64,000 nucleotides of DNA from Sphagnum compactum (lineage: Eukaryota; Bryophyta; Sphagnopsida; Sphagnales): positions 12,976,557 through 13,040,556 of the forward strand of contig OZ234500.1 of assembly GCA_965153455.1 (NCBI GenBank), in the 5' to 3' direction. How positions within the stretch are numbered: the stretch's first letter is position 1; each line of letters starts with the position of its first letter. Of this stretch, positions 35,018 to 47,640 are shown piece after piece. Under the pieces are notes generated by a model. It saw only the letters and a program-made list of their open reading frames with translations, was not told the origin of the DNA and ran no database searches. Position numbers and translations under genes: made by a program.

Positions 35018-37610
35018 ATGTATGCGGATCGGGCCAATGGAGGACAGAACCCTAAAAAACGGTCCATAAGAGACAGACTCGGAGGCAATGTGGAGCAGCT
35101 TGCAATTGGGCGTCAGCCAAACACAAAGAGGTTTGTAAAGTGCTCTTTTCAGCTGCATTTGGAAGTGATGAATGGGTTGGTTGTCATGCCTGAGGCTTCT
35201 TGTTGAATAACTTTTGTCCTTTTTGCATGATTGTGGATTGTTTTTTGTCATGATCTCTCAGGGTGCGAGAGGATAATGGGAAATGGAAGCATGATCTGTA
35301 TGAGGACAAGGAGGAATCAGATGTGCAGGGCATTTGTATCCTGCAAAACTACTTACCTGATCATACAAACAATTGCTGCCAATGCATAACAAACTGCTAT
35401 GCCAGTTTGAAAAATTGTGACAGTTTTCATTTAGGGTTGCATGCATATTTATGGAGTTGGCAGGTGAAGTAAGTATCATATTTAGACTCTTCTTGTCCTT
35501 GAGTTGTGCATCCCCATCACTGCAGAACTCTCCGAACCCACATAACTGTCTAAAGATGCTTCCCCTATGCAGAAGAATTGGGTCTTTTATAATCCAGAAT
35601 ACATGATATCCCACAGAATTCTCTAAAGACACTTCCCCCTATGAGAGGAGTTGAGTCTTTTATAATCCAGAATATGTGGTTCCAGAAGGTTCAAATGGTC
35701 ACAGTAAGTTCCCTAACAGCAATTTAAGATGGGCAGATCAGCTCTCAAGATTTGCGATCCAAGCTAGCTCGACCGAACCTCAGAGTAGTCAGGCAAAGGA
35801 AAGGAAGTGTTGGTGTGACTGACTTGAGAGAAAAGTTATCAGGTTCCAGCTCTCAGCATCCATCAGTTCCTCGAGCCCAAGGTGGTGCAGAGCTCCAACG
35901 CCGGCTAACATCAGTTGTCCAGAATAGCTCCAGTGGAGCTCAAGCTGCAACTCAAGCAGCTGCTCCTATTCTGAAGCGGACAGCTTCAGTCACCAAACCA
36001 TCTGCAGGGGTAAGATTCTCCTCTCTTCTGTGAAGTTCCTCTTTGCATTTCAACTGCAATTAGTTTTGAACTGGTCTCGTGGCAGAACAAATCAATGCTT
36101 GCCACTATAATAAGCAATCTGCTTGGAGGTTGCTTTCTTGTGCTTCTGAAATGTGACAAAACTCCAAAAGCAGATTTTTGCATAATTTTGATCTGGAATT
36201 TTTGGTGGATTAGTTGTATACTTATTTACACTTACCAATAGGAGGTCTGATGAAGTTAGTGGGGAGTAACAGCAGCAAGTCATCACCATTCACGATGAAG
36301 GTGATGGCCTTATACTTTGTGAGTGATGCTCGCAACATGATGACTGCACTCATTCTTGTCATGTCTGTTTTGGTTTGGCTAGCACTGACATAACAGTTTT
36401 TCTTCAGAGTGTCGTCGTGGAGTTTTCTCTGCAATCTCATAGGTATGCTAGGAAGGTGCTATACCCAAATGGAAAATGGGGTGTATCAGCTTCCACAACT
36501 TCTAGCAAATACCATGGCATTGGGACAAGAAACTACAAGCACTGCATCTAATGTATCTATTATTGGAAGCTGAATTGCACACATGCTAAACTTCTGTGTG
36601 TCCAGGTTCCAAAAATTCTCATGGAATCATCATTTGCAGATAGGGTCTTACTTAGCCTTGCAAATTTGGTGAAGCATAGACTTGAGACCACCTGTTTTCA
36701 GCTCTAGGAATGTCAACAGTGGAATGCCAACTCAGTTTTGTTGTACTGATATTGGTTTACTGTCTTACTTGTCACTGGCACATGGCCAATTTTTCCATTG
36801 AAGACACGGTGGTATTTAAAGATAGTCTTGACAGGGCACTTCACTATGGGGCCTGGGCAGGGTAGTGAGCAAACAGTGGCTGCTCTTCTTCAAACATTGG
36901 GTTTGGGAAAATATTCAATCATCTTGCAGGCTGAGGAGGTGAGCAATGCAATGCCTCATTTGAATGTTCTTTGTACATTTCAATGTCCCATCCAGGGAAG
37001 GACTAAGAGTGTTTTGTTGGGCAATGCAGGTTGATATGACTGCACTGAGGCACATGAGTGAGAGTGATCTCAAAGAACTTGGCATGCCTATGGTCAGTTG
37101 GTCCTCCTTTCTGTGTCCTTGTAAGAGCAGATCCTTGTAACTGTTTTGGATCTTACTGTTTGTAACCAGATATTTCTGATTCTCCAGTTTTAAGAACACA
37201 GTCTTTCAGATCTCTGTAGGAAGAGGATATGTATTTCTGGGTGCTCCTTGCTCCAGAGCCTCATTAGTTTATTGTGTTGCAGATGGTATCCTTTGTTTTT
37301 CAGCTTGTGATGAGTCATGTAGAAAGGTGATGGATCTGCAGCTTGTCTGAGGACCTTTACATTAGCAATTTGATAGTTTCTTCTGTTGTGTACATAATTA
37401 CTGGAAATTGTTCATGGCTTTCCCTTTCGATGATGCGGGATGGAGATGGCCCTCCCAACAAAAAGCTTTGTTGGCATGGACTGTGAGATGCAGCAATATT
37501 TCATGCAGCACCTTGTAGGCAACAGGTCAACATATGCAATCATAATGGTTTATGTTTTCTGACAGGGGCCAAGGAAGAAGATCCTACTAGCACTTGGGCG
37601 TTCAAAATGA
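35018..37610 (+). CDS. Plant SAM (sterile alpha motif) domain protein, 217 aa
   Basis: Exons 35018-35130, 35262-35335, 35729-36009, 36861-36938, 37030-37092 and 37566-37610 join in frame to 217 residues ending GPRKKILLALGRSK. The N-terminus MYADRANGGQNPKKRSIRDR, then VREDNGKWKHDLYED, the basic motif DLRSKLARP and VTDLREKLSG follow the pattern of small plant SAM-domain proteins. The C-terminal SAM domain (about residues 157-215) has TVAALLQTLGLGKYSIILQA, EEVDMTALRHMSESDLKEL and GMPMGPRKKILLAL. SAM domains mediate protein-protein or protein-RNA contacts; the partner and cellular role are unknown. The donor at 35335, the acceptor at 35729 and the acceptor at 36861 (a later AG than the better-looking one at 36832) were chosen because they keep frame. 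A leader with introns probably starts near 33.67 kb. Confidence 0.86.
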
Positions 37611-39837
37611 GTGCATCTTTGTACAGCTCACTTGCACAGAGGTGTGTTGGTGCCAGCATGCTGCTGGGATAGCCTGCTGCAGAATGGTAGGAATACAGCC
37701 AAGATTGCACTGCTCTGTTGTTTTCAGTGACACAGGTGTCATGATAGTTTTTAATGCTCGTTTTAGGGTTTATTAGATTAATCTGTGACTGTGAAGCATT
37801 ATATGTCCAGTTTCATGGATTCCTGTGAACAAGGCATCAAAATTGGCACCTCTATAGTGTACTTATTCTGGTTATCTATCCCAGGTTATCTTTTTGCTCA
37901 GAGCAGACATTTTATGCTATTAGCATAGTGGGTGCAGGTGAATGTGACCCTCAGGGGCTCAGGATGAGCGTAAAGAGTCAGGTATCCAGGATTTTAAGGG
38001 GTGCACTAAGAGACCCAGGTATGTTAGAGACTTGTAGCTTGTGTAAGTATCTGAATTGCAAAACAAAACATTCTCTGTGCACCACATTTCAATTTCCAGT
38101 GATGGTTTTTTCTGCTTTGGCATGTGGTATTATGTCCAGTGTCTGATAGCATGCAAAACAATTGTTATGCATGTTTCACGTCTTTTCACATGGGTTTGCA
38201 TAGAGCAAATACTTCTTGGTTAGTAGGTCTGTGATTTTAAGACGCTGAGGTTTGCTGCCTAGAGACTCAACTTTTTGTAAGTATCTGCAATGCAGGTAGC
38301 CATCCTCTCTGCACCACTTTTGATTACCTGGGTGGTGGCTTCTTTTGCATTTTGTCAAGGAGCTATGTTCCAGACTTGTATCTCCTGGTTTTTGGATCAA
38401 CTTTCATGGCCTGTTTACCTCTATGACATGTTTTTCAGTAGAGCAGACATTAGTTGGTTTGCAGTTCTGTGTATTCAGCGATTCTTGGATGGTATTGTAA
38501 TCAGGTTACAGAGCTCCATTCCATTACAGCATGTGGTGTCAGCCCATGGCATAGTGTTGCATACACACAAGGCAGTTTTGTTCTGGGATGATTTGCATCA
38601 GTCTTGTTGGTGTCCAGATGAAGGGTGTATGTAGTAGCATGAGGGTGTGGTGGCACTCTGCAGCATTAATCTCCACCTTTCTTTGAAATTCCATAGTGAC
38701 ATGCATGGACAGTTCTCAAGCTATGCTTACTTTGTCTCTTTTTCTGTGTCTGTCCTACCTAGTGCACCTTCTTGCTTGAGGCACAGCCGGTCGATTTCAG
38801 ATGCTCTTCCTTCTTTTGTGTGAATGGCAAACAATGGCCATGACCAGCTGCTAACTCTTGCTAGTTGTGAATAATCTTTGGATGCCTCTTGTGTTTATCT
38901 TCCTTGTGTTTTTGGAGTGAAGAATTTGGAAGCATTCCTTACATGTGCATGGCAACCATTACAGCTGCCTGTCATACATGTGAGGGTCTGATAAATATAG
39001 TGACACAACCACAGGCATGGAGACTCACCCTGTCACCACCAGTTTCATCTTCATCAAACTGTTGTACCATGCAGTTGCCAGAGGTAGCACTGCAAAGCCT
39101 GAGTGGTAACACAGGGGACTGTACTCAAATTAATACCACTGATGAGGACAGCACCAGAGGGCAGCGAGCAAATACTTGAATACACTGGGAAACCTCAATA
39201 GATTGATTGGACTGAGTATTCTGCTCTACCATCTTCTGGTTCTGGTAGCAATGAGGGGGCAGGGGATACAGGGGAGGAGCAGCAGCAGCAGAAACTTCTG
39301 AGTGTGAGCAGATTAGACATGTAATGAGACACTCACTGTAATGGAGTGTCTTAAACTTGATATTGTATTGTAATGTTGTTGTACAAGAATGAATTGGAGA
39401 ATAGGAGTGCATTTACAATGTACATTTAGCTACTAAAGCATAGTAACTTAGGATGAAATATGTGATTCTTTTAGGCCTCTCTTGACAACCCAATGTTGTC
39501 TTTGCAAGAAGACTAGTCCTAGAGGAGGGTTACTGTCATAGGTGGTGGCAAGCACTGCTCGCTCTTTTTGTGATTTTTGGCAGGTGGTGGGGGCTTTGAG
39601 TTTTTTTCCCTCCTAATAGTGAGGAGAGCATTTCAAACAAGTAGTACAATACTAGTACATCCTTTGGCGGCAACAATTCCAACTTCCAACTGAAGTCATG
39701 CAAAAGCTTGCCATTAGTGTGGTTTCTGTGTGTCCTCCTATGACCATTGTAGCCTGTTTGACAATCTCTCATGCATGTAGCAGTTGGTGCACGTGTTCTG
39801 ATTTTGAATAGGAGCAGCTTGTGTGCTCCACACCACA
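37611..39837. other. Convergent 3' region of the SAM and permease genes
   Basis: About 2.2 kb without a recognisable gene, probably 3' untranslated sequence of both neighbours plus spacer. Blocks at about 38040-38130 and 38275-38370 resemble each other (GTAAGTATCTG, then TGCA, then CTCTGTGCACCAC-like). A plus-strand open stretch, 38889-39179 (ends EDSTRGQRANT), has balanced composition but no homology or splice partner that I can see. Confidence 0.45.
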
Positions 39838-42594
39838 TCAAGAGGTTTTTCTAGTACCAGATGAGCTTGCAAGCAGGCATACTGCAAGGGAGAACATAAT
39901 GAGCATAGCAGCAAGGAGAGTGTATGTCTGGCGAGATGATCTGTAGTATTCCTTGAATATCAACACCCCCCAGAAGGTGCTCACGAGTGGCAGTGCCTGC
40001 CATCAAACACGTTCCACTTGGTGAGAAACAAGCTCATTGCTGTGTTCATTGATGTGGGAATGGATGTTGGGCTGCAACTGAAATCTTAACCAACATTGTA
40101 ATGCTTTGAATTGCAGATGAGCAACAAGAGTGGAATGATGCAAGTGGGTCTGAAAGCTGAACCTGGACAGCATCTGCAGCAGCATAGCCTGCAGCCTGAC
40201 CCCCCATGAACTGGAATCCATTGCCCAGGCCACAAAGTAGACCAGCCAGGAGTGCCCACTGACGGCCTCTCCAATCATTGATATACGTCTTCAGAGAAGA
40301 TTTGGGTAAGCCAAGTAGTGGGCGATACAGGAGCACCGTATTCACTGTTATACCCCAAACAAAGGACATTGTGGAGAAGTAGAAGAAAGCAGTGTACACC
40401 ACCAAGTGCGGTACTCCAGGCTTCAGACGGTGCCACTGGTCATTGGTGGCAAGGTTGAAGGCAGGTGAGAAAAGTGCAAAGCAAATTCCTGAGGCCACCG
40501 CAATGGCTAATCCAAATGTCACTTTAGCCCCTGTTATCTGCACAAACCCAAGCATATGATACATAGACCTTGCATGAGACACCCTTCCTCTGTGACCTCC
40601 CTCCCTTCATGCTTTGTCATGTATCAAACAAGAAATTGAAGAAGAGAGTAGAGAACAAAATGCATCACCTTCATTGCCCGCTGTTCTTCCAGTTGTTGCA
40701 GATATTGAGCACTCCCAGCTTTTACTTCAACGCCGTTTGCTTGGGCTTGGAACTCATTTTTGTCACTGCCTTTCTCTTCTTCTATCTTGTCACTGCCTTT
40801 TTCTTCTTTTGAAACAGTTTCTGCATAAGTTCCCACCTTCATTTAGAGAGAATTTTCCTTCTGTGAGAAAACTAGATGAGTACTGAATGAGAAGAAGAGT
40901 TGAAGGCATGTTATGTACTTGCTGAATTTGCAGTGAGATTTTGAGAAGATTTGCAGGTTGACTATCTTGTACAAAACCAAGCAACTTTTCTCAAGCTTTT
41001 TCTCAATGGCTGCTCTAGCAGAGACAACTGCTTGTGCAAACATTGCTTTTGTAGAATTGGGTGGTACCGGACTCCTATCCTAACCGATCCACTTTGTGCG
41101 GGGTTGTAGGAGTGACAAGAATTTACTTGTAGGTGACTCGATGCTTTCAGGATCATAGGTGTGGTCCATGTTGAGCTTTGCATCACTCCTGTTTTCCACA
41201 CCCAATCATACAAACATCAGGAGAATGGTAAAGATTGAGGCCAAGATGTATGCTTACCCATCACTCAGCAGGAGTAACACAGCGAGCTCCAAAGACTGAA
41301 CAATCTCCAAGCTTTTGTACTTTAGTTCTACACCCAAACCCATTGCTTTCTCTTTCTGCAGGAATGTGTAAGTTTTGTGATGTGTGTGCATCTCTGTGCC
41401 ATGAAGAAGTAACTGTTTTAGAGCGAGTGTTGAGGTACCCACTGGTTTTGTGCTTGCAGCTTGGCCAAGTTGTCTCGAGAGTAAGATGCATGCAGTGCAG
41501 CTCCTAGAAACACAGCAATCAAAAAGCATCCCACTCCTGGAAACAGAATTTGTGCTTTGTTGATTCGAGCATCCAGAAAGTAATTCATGGTTGTTCCTGC
41601 AGACTCAGACCCCATTTGTTTTCAGCTCACTCTTTGTCAATGCATCGTGTGTTTTATGTATATATCTGCCACTACAGAAAACATTCAAGAAACATCAATC
41701 AGCAGTTTCTTCTTTTGAGGTTCTAAGCAAGATGCTCAACAACCTTCAAGTCTCGTGACTTGTTGGACATTGGAAGCTGCTTTATCATTCCCCCCCCTTT
41801 TTTCCCGCAAGGATTGTAAGGTTTGAGAGTACCTCCAACAACAGTTATGCTTGCGGAAATCACATTGGCAATGGAGAGGCCTACAAATGGCCATGCATAC
41901 TGTGACATCAAGTTGCCCATTCCTAGTACCAGTCCTCCAGCTATTGCGAATCCCACTGATGGCCCATTGTCCTGCAAAGCACCCACAAGCATATCATGTA
42001 CCAAGCTGAACGGCAACAGACAAAGAAAATAAGAAGAAGAAGAAGAAGAAGAAGAAGAATGGTGTTTCTTCAGACCAAGTATCTCTATAGTCTCATCTCT
42101 TCAACTTCTGGGCTATACCATCACTCTACCACCTCCTTGGAAATTTGTAAGTTCTGCTGGCTGCAATTGCATGTTGTCCAAATTTTCTGAGGAGCTCATT
42201 GTTTTCCTACTTCAGAAGCTGGGTTGAGTTCATGGGTTCTCAGAATGCTGTGACAAGGGTATAGTCTGGTTGGTCTTGTCCTCCATAACTGTGTTCTGGA
42301 AATTGAAGCAAATCTTTTGGTTTTGGTGCAGTGTCTCAGACACCAAGAGTTATTTACCTGGTGCAGCTGGGTCAGGAAATTTGGAGACTCAGGAGTGCTG
42401 CTTCCAATCTGTCCCAATGTGAATGCAAAGATGATTGCAACAAGGTAATTTGTGATGGAGTAGTCCAAATAGGTGTGCATAAGATTGCGCCCTTGTCTCT
42501 CCACCAGATTGAGCAGAGCTGGCCATGTGCCCAGAAAGCACAAAGCTGCTATCATAAGTGCTATGGCACCCCCTTTGTCTTGTACAAGATACAT
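39838..42594 (-). CDS. Ureide permease (UPS family), 459 aa
   Basis: Plasma-membrane-type permease of the plant UPS family, which carries allantoin, uracil and related oxo-heterocycles with protons. Eight exons join in frame: 42594-42358, 41971-41833, 41596-41439, 41355-41258, 41188-41127, 40820-40669, 40537-40163, 39996-39838. The start MYLVQDKGGAIALMIAALCF fits the usual N-terminus; an upstream in-phase extension to 42630 looks non-conserved. Family signatures visible are LGTWPALLNLVERQGR, HTYLDYSITNYLVA, QYAWPFVGLSIANVISASIT, NYFLDARINKAQILFPGVGC, a hydrophilic central loop ending LEEQRAMK, FSPAFNLATNDQWHRL, VVYTAFFYFS, LGLPKSSLKTYINDW, GLGNGFQFMGGQAAGYAAAD and LVSTFWGVLIF plus RSSRQTYTLL. 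The size equals that of known family members, and about ten hydrophobic segments are present. Exact substrate cannot be told from sequence. The gene is convergent with the SAM gene. Confidence 0.94.
42027..42058. repeat. (GAA)n microsatellite in permease intron 1
   Basis: About nine GAA/AGA units in the intron between the first two permease exons. A related (TTC)n tract at about 42644-42672 lies just upstream of the start codon, in the leader. Confidence 0.8.
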
Positions 42595-43298
42595 CTTTGC
42601 AAATACAAAAACCCAAGCTTTTCTCAACAACTTCTTGTCAACTTCTTCTTCTTCTTCGTCGTCTTCTTCTTGTCACTTTTTCTACAAGAGAATCTGATCA
42701 GAAGAAAAATTCATTCCAATTCTTTTTCTTTGCAGTACCAGCTTCTCTACGTGTAGAGAAAGAGCACAATCACAACTAGATTTCAGTTTTCTGCAGCTCA
42801 AAATGGAAGAAGCTAAGACTGTCCTAAACTCTCTGGCATTGGGATAGCAGTCAGAAATTCAAGAGCTTTTGCACCTGGAGTGGAGGAGAAAAACCCGAAA
42901 AAGCTTAAAACCTCTGACAAGCTACCTAAATTGGTGCATCTTCTTAAGTTTACACCAAAAAGAAAATCCAGCAAAACTCCTCTCCACAAAAACTAGATCT
43001 CCAATGCATATTTAATCTACAATTTCTTCTCAGGCTTCTGCAAAAAGCCCACCAAAAATAAAACAAAAAAATCAGACTCTTGATACTTCCAATGTGAAAC
43101 TCTTTCCAGATTCTTTTCAAGTACAACAAACCCTGGGCCCAGAAAAGCAAAAGTTGGAATCTTTAGCAAGTACCCATTAGAGTCTCTGTTGCAATAAGAT
43201 TTAATGCACATTGAAGAGTGTGATTTTCATCAGAAGAAACTGATGACAAAAGGTGGTAGCCTAGCAGCATCAGAAGACAGAGTGCATGGGGAGGCAGC

Positions 43299-43299
<1 letters not shown>

Positions 43300-43330
<31 letters not shown>
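43300..43330. repeat. (CA)n microsatellite
   Basis: About fourteen CA units immediately to the left of the hAT-like element's target-site duplication. Confidence 0.9.
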
Positions 43331-43333
<3 letters not shown>

Positions 43334-43347
43334 AGAGAAATTACCAC

Positions 43348-44114
43348 CAGTGTTGTGCGGGTATCAGAATTTTCTGATACCCGCCAGATCCGGTTCTCAC
43401 AAACTAACTTACAAAAGGTTGTGGTTTTTTCATTTTTTAAAGGAAATTTATGGGTTTAAACTTAACAAAACAAACAAACCACCAAATGCTACAAAGACCC
43501 ATTCTTGAATACCAATTTGTTTTTTTTAATCTTGCTCTATTGCTATTGAGAGTTCAAAGATGATTTGTAAAACTTCAATTTGGCGCTCTTATGGTTCTTT
43601 AAATTATTTAAAATGAATAAAAAAATAAGAAAGTTATGAGGTTTGAAAGTAGGAGGGGGTCAAAATGAAGAAAAATGAAAAAAAAAAAAAAAAAAGCATT
43701 TTGCAATTCAAAAAACATATTTTCTTTACAGCTCTATTTTGGCTGGTCCCTTGGCTTTTTGCATTTCAAAGATGATTTGTAAAGCTTGAGAAGGTGCTCC
43801 TACAAAAAAATTTAAAATCTCTCAAAATGGAGAAAATTTGAGAAAGATCTCCCAAATTGTTCAGTCATAGGTAGGTGATTGGTGATGGGCCGATTTACCC
43901 TAGTACTCTGAGAACCTGATTCATCCGGGTAAAATGGTTTTATCTCAATATTTTATTTTATTTTATTTTATTTTGATTGAGTCGATTCTCGCACAAGTGA
44001 GAACCGATGATCAAGTTTTCATTAGAAGTATTGTTTAAAGTGATACCCGGAGAGGTTCAGATAAGAATACCCAGGTGATATTCAGGAATAATTTTTAATA
44101 CCCGCCCAACACTG
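43348..44114. mobile_element. hAT-like non-autonomous DNA transposon (about 0.77 kb)
   Basis: The left end CAGTGTTGTGCGGGTATC and the inverted right end (reverse complement CAGTGTTGGGCGGGTATT) form terminal inverted repeats. GAAATTAC occurs on both sides, at 43337-43344 (three bases before the left end) and at 44115-44122, directly after the right end. An 8-bp duplication and CAGTG-type ends fit the hAT superfamily. No transposase frame is present. The interior contains copy B of the dispersed repeat module at about 43430-43810. Confidence 0.75.
43430..43810 (+). repeat. Dispersed repeat module, copy B
   Basis: Matches 52735-53135 and, inverted, 1200-1690. Shared landmarks: CCACCAAATGCTAC, GATGATTTGTAAAACTTC, GGCGCTCTTATGG, TTTAAAATGAATAAAAAAAT, AAGTTATGAGGTTTGAAAGT, and TTTGCATTTCAAAGATGATT near the right end. 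It lies within the hAT-like element. Confidence 0.75.
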
Positions 44115-44659
44115 GAAATTACTAGACTTTTAGTGGCTCCATGGTTATTTATCTAGGCTAGGCTTCTGGAGGTTAGATTCCACACACCAACAACATGAAC
44201 AAAAAATGGATTATTTTTTTGGGGGTATTTTGGAATTTTTGTTTTTCTCAATGTGTTCCCACCAAGTTCCCAATGGGTCTCCCCCCCCCAAGTTCCCAAT
44301 GTGTTCCCAAATTTTTGCCTAATAGTAGTACCTCACTTCTCTTCATATGTTTGCCCAAACATTGTCCTCTTGGGAACCTATGTAGGTGGCCCGATATTGG
44401 GACTTTTATGTTTTTATATTTGGAGTAAATACTTTTACAAAGGAGTCTCCAAAGTTTTAGAACTTTTTTCTTTTTGGTTATGCGCCAATCAAAATAGGCT
44501 CATTGCAAAAGACAATTTTGAACTTAGAAGGCACTGCCCAAATTAATTAACATGGATCACACTGATATAATCACACTCTTACCCATAAACCCATGATTGT
44601 CTAGCTGAAGTAATGAAAAACCTGGCCGGTTTTGGCTAGTTTATTTAGAGGATGCTTTA

Positions 44660-46760
44660 CAAAGCAAAGATGTGGGAGAGGCGTTCTATTGGTTAGTGAA
44701 CAAGGCTTTATGCTTGTAATTTCGTGATGTGTTTACTTCTCATTTATCACCATATCAGTTTGGGGTGGTGGTTAAAGGAGGTTGTGAGGCCATGGTCCAT
44801 TGTATTAAAATCACTTTGGATGCCCATTCTGATTGGTTGGTATTTCAAGTTAACATTGCAAATGTTTTTAACATCGGTTTGCGTAAGATCATTTTCCAAG
44901 AACTTTAGGCAATAGGGGGTAGTTGTCCCAGCTTTTTTCATTTGTTCATTTTTTTAATGGCCTTCAGATTCCTTTGTACTTTAGTCATCATTCTTTTTTA
45001 AAGGTTTTGTCGGTCATTCTTTTGTTTGTGGGCACACAACAAGGCAACCTTCTAATAAGGCCTCTTTTTGCCTTTTCATTTCGTGTCTCTTCCTTTTTCT
45101 AGCCAATGACACCCATATCCTCGGCCTTGCCCTTATCGTCTCCTTCACCTTTGATCATTTTGTTTTTTAATTGGTTAATGTGGGGTTGTCTATGCAACCC
45201 CATAAATGTTTAGCTTGGGCTCCATTTGGTTTACCTCCTAGGTTTGTCCCTCTTGCGAAATTTTGTTGCCCCCTTCCCCCTCGACGGCATCAGGATCCTC
45301 AGTGTCCAATTTGGCTCTGCCTCCTTCGCCTTTCTTTTTGCAAGAAATTTTAGGTGAGGATGTTCGGCATGCAGACGTGCTCCCAAGGTTAAGGGACCTC
45401 CATGTGGCTTTTGATATTCTCTCTTGATATTTCACAGAAAGGCCTTCCTTTTTGTTTCATTGCTTCCCCCTTCCAAATTTTCAGAATCAACTTGCAATTT
45501 TTGGCTCCACCCTAATGGGAATATTTAAAAGGCTTTTGGGTCTGAGCTCATTGGAGTCCCCCGAGGCCCTTATTGTTTGTCGGCAAGTGGCTCTCCCCAT
45601 CTCTAGTGGGGCCATAGGGTTGATTTCCTTTGCAGTCATAACTTCAATTACTTATCTACGGAACTGGGCCTTAGTAACCCTTATTATGGCTTCCATGTTT
45701 TTGTTTGATTTTTGCCCATTTTTATTAGAGGCGATAAGTGCGAATAGCTCAAGGCCCATCCTTTTTTAGGCGCATCTAAAATCAACGCGAGAGCTTCTTA
45801 CCCAAAAGGTTATAACATGTGTCCCCCTTTTGAGCAATTGCCTCTGAAAGGTGTAAATCGCCTTAAGGAAACTATTTCAGAGAGATTATACAATCATTCC
45901 TTTATTAACACCCTTTTTTATTCACCTTCCAATTCACATCAAGTGCGTTTGAGGTCATGTGCGGGGCCAGGTGCGAGAGCTTGGTTGTTAGCCCACCTAG
46001 TCATTCCTTTTTTCTGCTTGCCTTCAGATGTTTTCTCCACCACATTGCGCACTAGGTTGAGTTTTTCCCATCTTTTAATCCTTAGGATATCACATTGCAT
46101 TTGTAGCCAACCTTTGGATCCTATGGGGATCCACCTTCTTCATTGTGCACACGGTGGGGAGAGGATTGCTTCACATAATGTTGTGCAAGATGTTTTTGTG
46201 GCCATTACAAGAGATGCGAGATTTCATGTTTCACAAAAGCAAACCCATGTCCTTCTGTTGTTTGCCCTACAATTTTCATGTCATTAATCGACATTGTGTT
46301 ATTAGTCAATGGTGTTGACACATTGGCAAATGTCATCATTGCTAACCCCACTTGACTTGATTTGGTTTCACGGGCTGCTTTTTCTTGTGGGGTTACAACA
46401 ACGATTGTGATTCGGGCGAAGGATGGTCTTTATCATGGTCAGTTCCCAACGGACACGTTTCTCCTTCTAGCTATGGAAATTTTCGGATGTCTACACTAGC
46501 AAATGGACGGGTTTCTTCATCATATGTGCCAACATGGTGTGGGGAGCGAAAGGCATTGAAGACGTTCCTCTTTCAGTTTTACGCACATTTTATAAACAGA
46601 AGGTGTCAGTGACATTATAATGTGCACATGCGATCTTTATTTTGAAACATGTTGTTGCCATGAGTGAAGCTTTTTCTAGGCTAGGCATCCTTTCAAAAGC
46701 TCTTCCCCTTTCCCTATTTGATATGCTGATCGCAACAGGAGGGGGTTCGGGAACTTGATG
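44660..46760 (+). pseudogene. Decayed LINE-type reverse transcriptase
   Basis: Fragments in three frames read in order as one reverse-transcriptase-like protein. FRDVFTSHLSPYQFGVVVKG continues into GCEAMVHCIKITLDAHSDWL and VNIANVFN. Then come LANDTHILGLALIVSF (the position of the (F/Y)ADD active-site motif, with Asn for the first Asp), PEALIVCRQVALPISSGAIG, LISFAVITSITYLRNWAL, DPMGIHLLHCAHGGERIASH, DVFVAITRDARFHVSQKQTH, and a tail with QFPTDTFLLLAME and SRLGILSKA. Stops and frameshifts occur throughout, so it is inactive. No poly-A tail or target duplication identified. Boundaries are approximate. Confidence 0.72.
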
Positions 46761-46899
46761 TTCCCTTTGTGGTTCGCTCTCTTAAGGTAGTTCTATTGTC
46801 TTCTTGGACATGGGTCCTTCCATTTTGTTCCTTGTTTTCCCCCCTTTTTTTTTGGGTGCTTTCGTTTATTTATGATTGGCAAGGTTTCATCATAAAAAG

Positions 46900-47510
46900 T
46901 TAGCAAGCTTTTCAAAAAGCATTATGCTTACAAACGTGAGCATTTCACATGTCTTACACTTTTCAAAAAGCGTCTTGGGTTTTTTCCTGTGATACCCAGC
47001 TGGTACCCATTGGGTATCTTAGGAAGTTTTGGGGGAAACAAATGGACGATTTTTATGCTATGTTTAACCCATGGACGAGGGCTTTACAAAATTCAAGACT
47101 CCCCCACCTCCCACCTCAGGGTCCCTTATTTTTGTAAAGCCCCAGTCCTAGTGCTTTACACTACATGTAAAAGCCTCCAACAAGATCCGTAGTAATGTAG
47201 TTGGAGGAATGCTTCACGGAGTGTAAGAACATGCAAGGCATTACAAAGAACGGAATGCCCACACTAGTGTGTGTTTCGTTTTCTGACATGCCCAGTGATA
47301 GATATCCACCAGGTATCATATGGATTTTATGAAATCAAAAATTGTCAAGTTTTACACACTGTGTGTAACAGGCAGTTTGGGTGTGTATCACAATCCAGAA
47401 GGGTTGTGAATCAAGATCACTGGGGCAAACCGCTTAACAAGCTTGCAAATTTTTACACCCAAGGCTTTTTAAAATTTTCACAAGATTTTAATAGGTAATA
47501 ATAGAGTTTT
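46900..47510. other. Mixed-composition spacer, probably transposon debris
   Basis: Less AT-rich than the spacer elsewhere. Short repeats such as TTTCAAAAAGC occur twice near 46910-46975, and TTTTACACACTG/TTACACTACATG-like motifs recur. No gene recognised. Confidence 0.35.
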
Positions 47511-47517
47511 CCTTAAA

Positions 47518-47625
47518 GTCACCCTGTCGTCTTTGGGCATCCTTTCACCCGCTGTGCCCTCTTTGACTGAGGTCGGCAAAGTAATGAAATTTGATTAAAT
47601 CTGGGTATGAAATGCTGAAAAAAAT
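47518..47625 (+). repeat. Dispersed repeat, partner of 6128-6235
   Basis: Same order of motifs as at 6128: TCACCCTGTC, CTTTGGGC, CCTTTCA, AAATTTGATTAAATCT and GTATGAAATGCT. Possibly the terminus of an unidentified element. Confidence 0.6.
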
Positions 47626-47640
47626 CAGTATTTAATGCAC

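Noticed and set aside
38889-39179. 96-codon open stretch with balanced composition between the SAM and permease genes
   Set aside because: No homology, no splice partner and the SAM protein is already complete at 37610; likely 3' untranslated or spacer.
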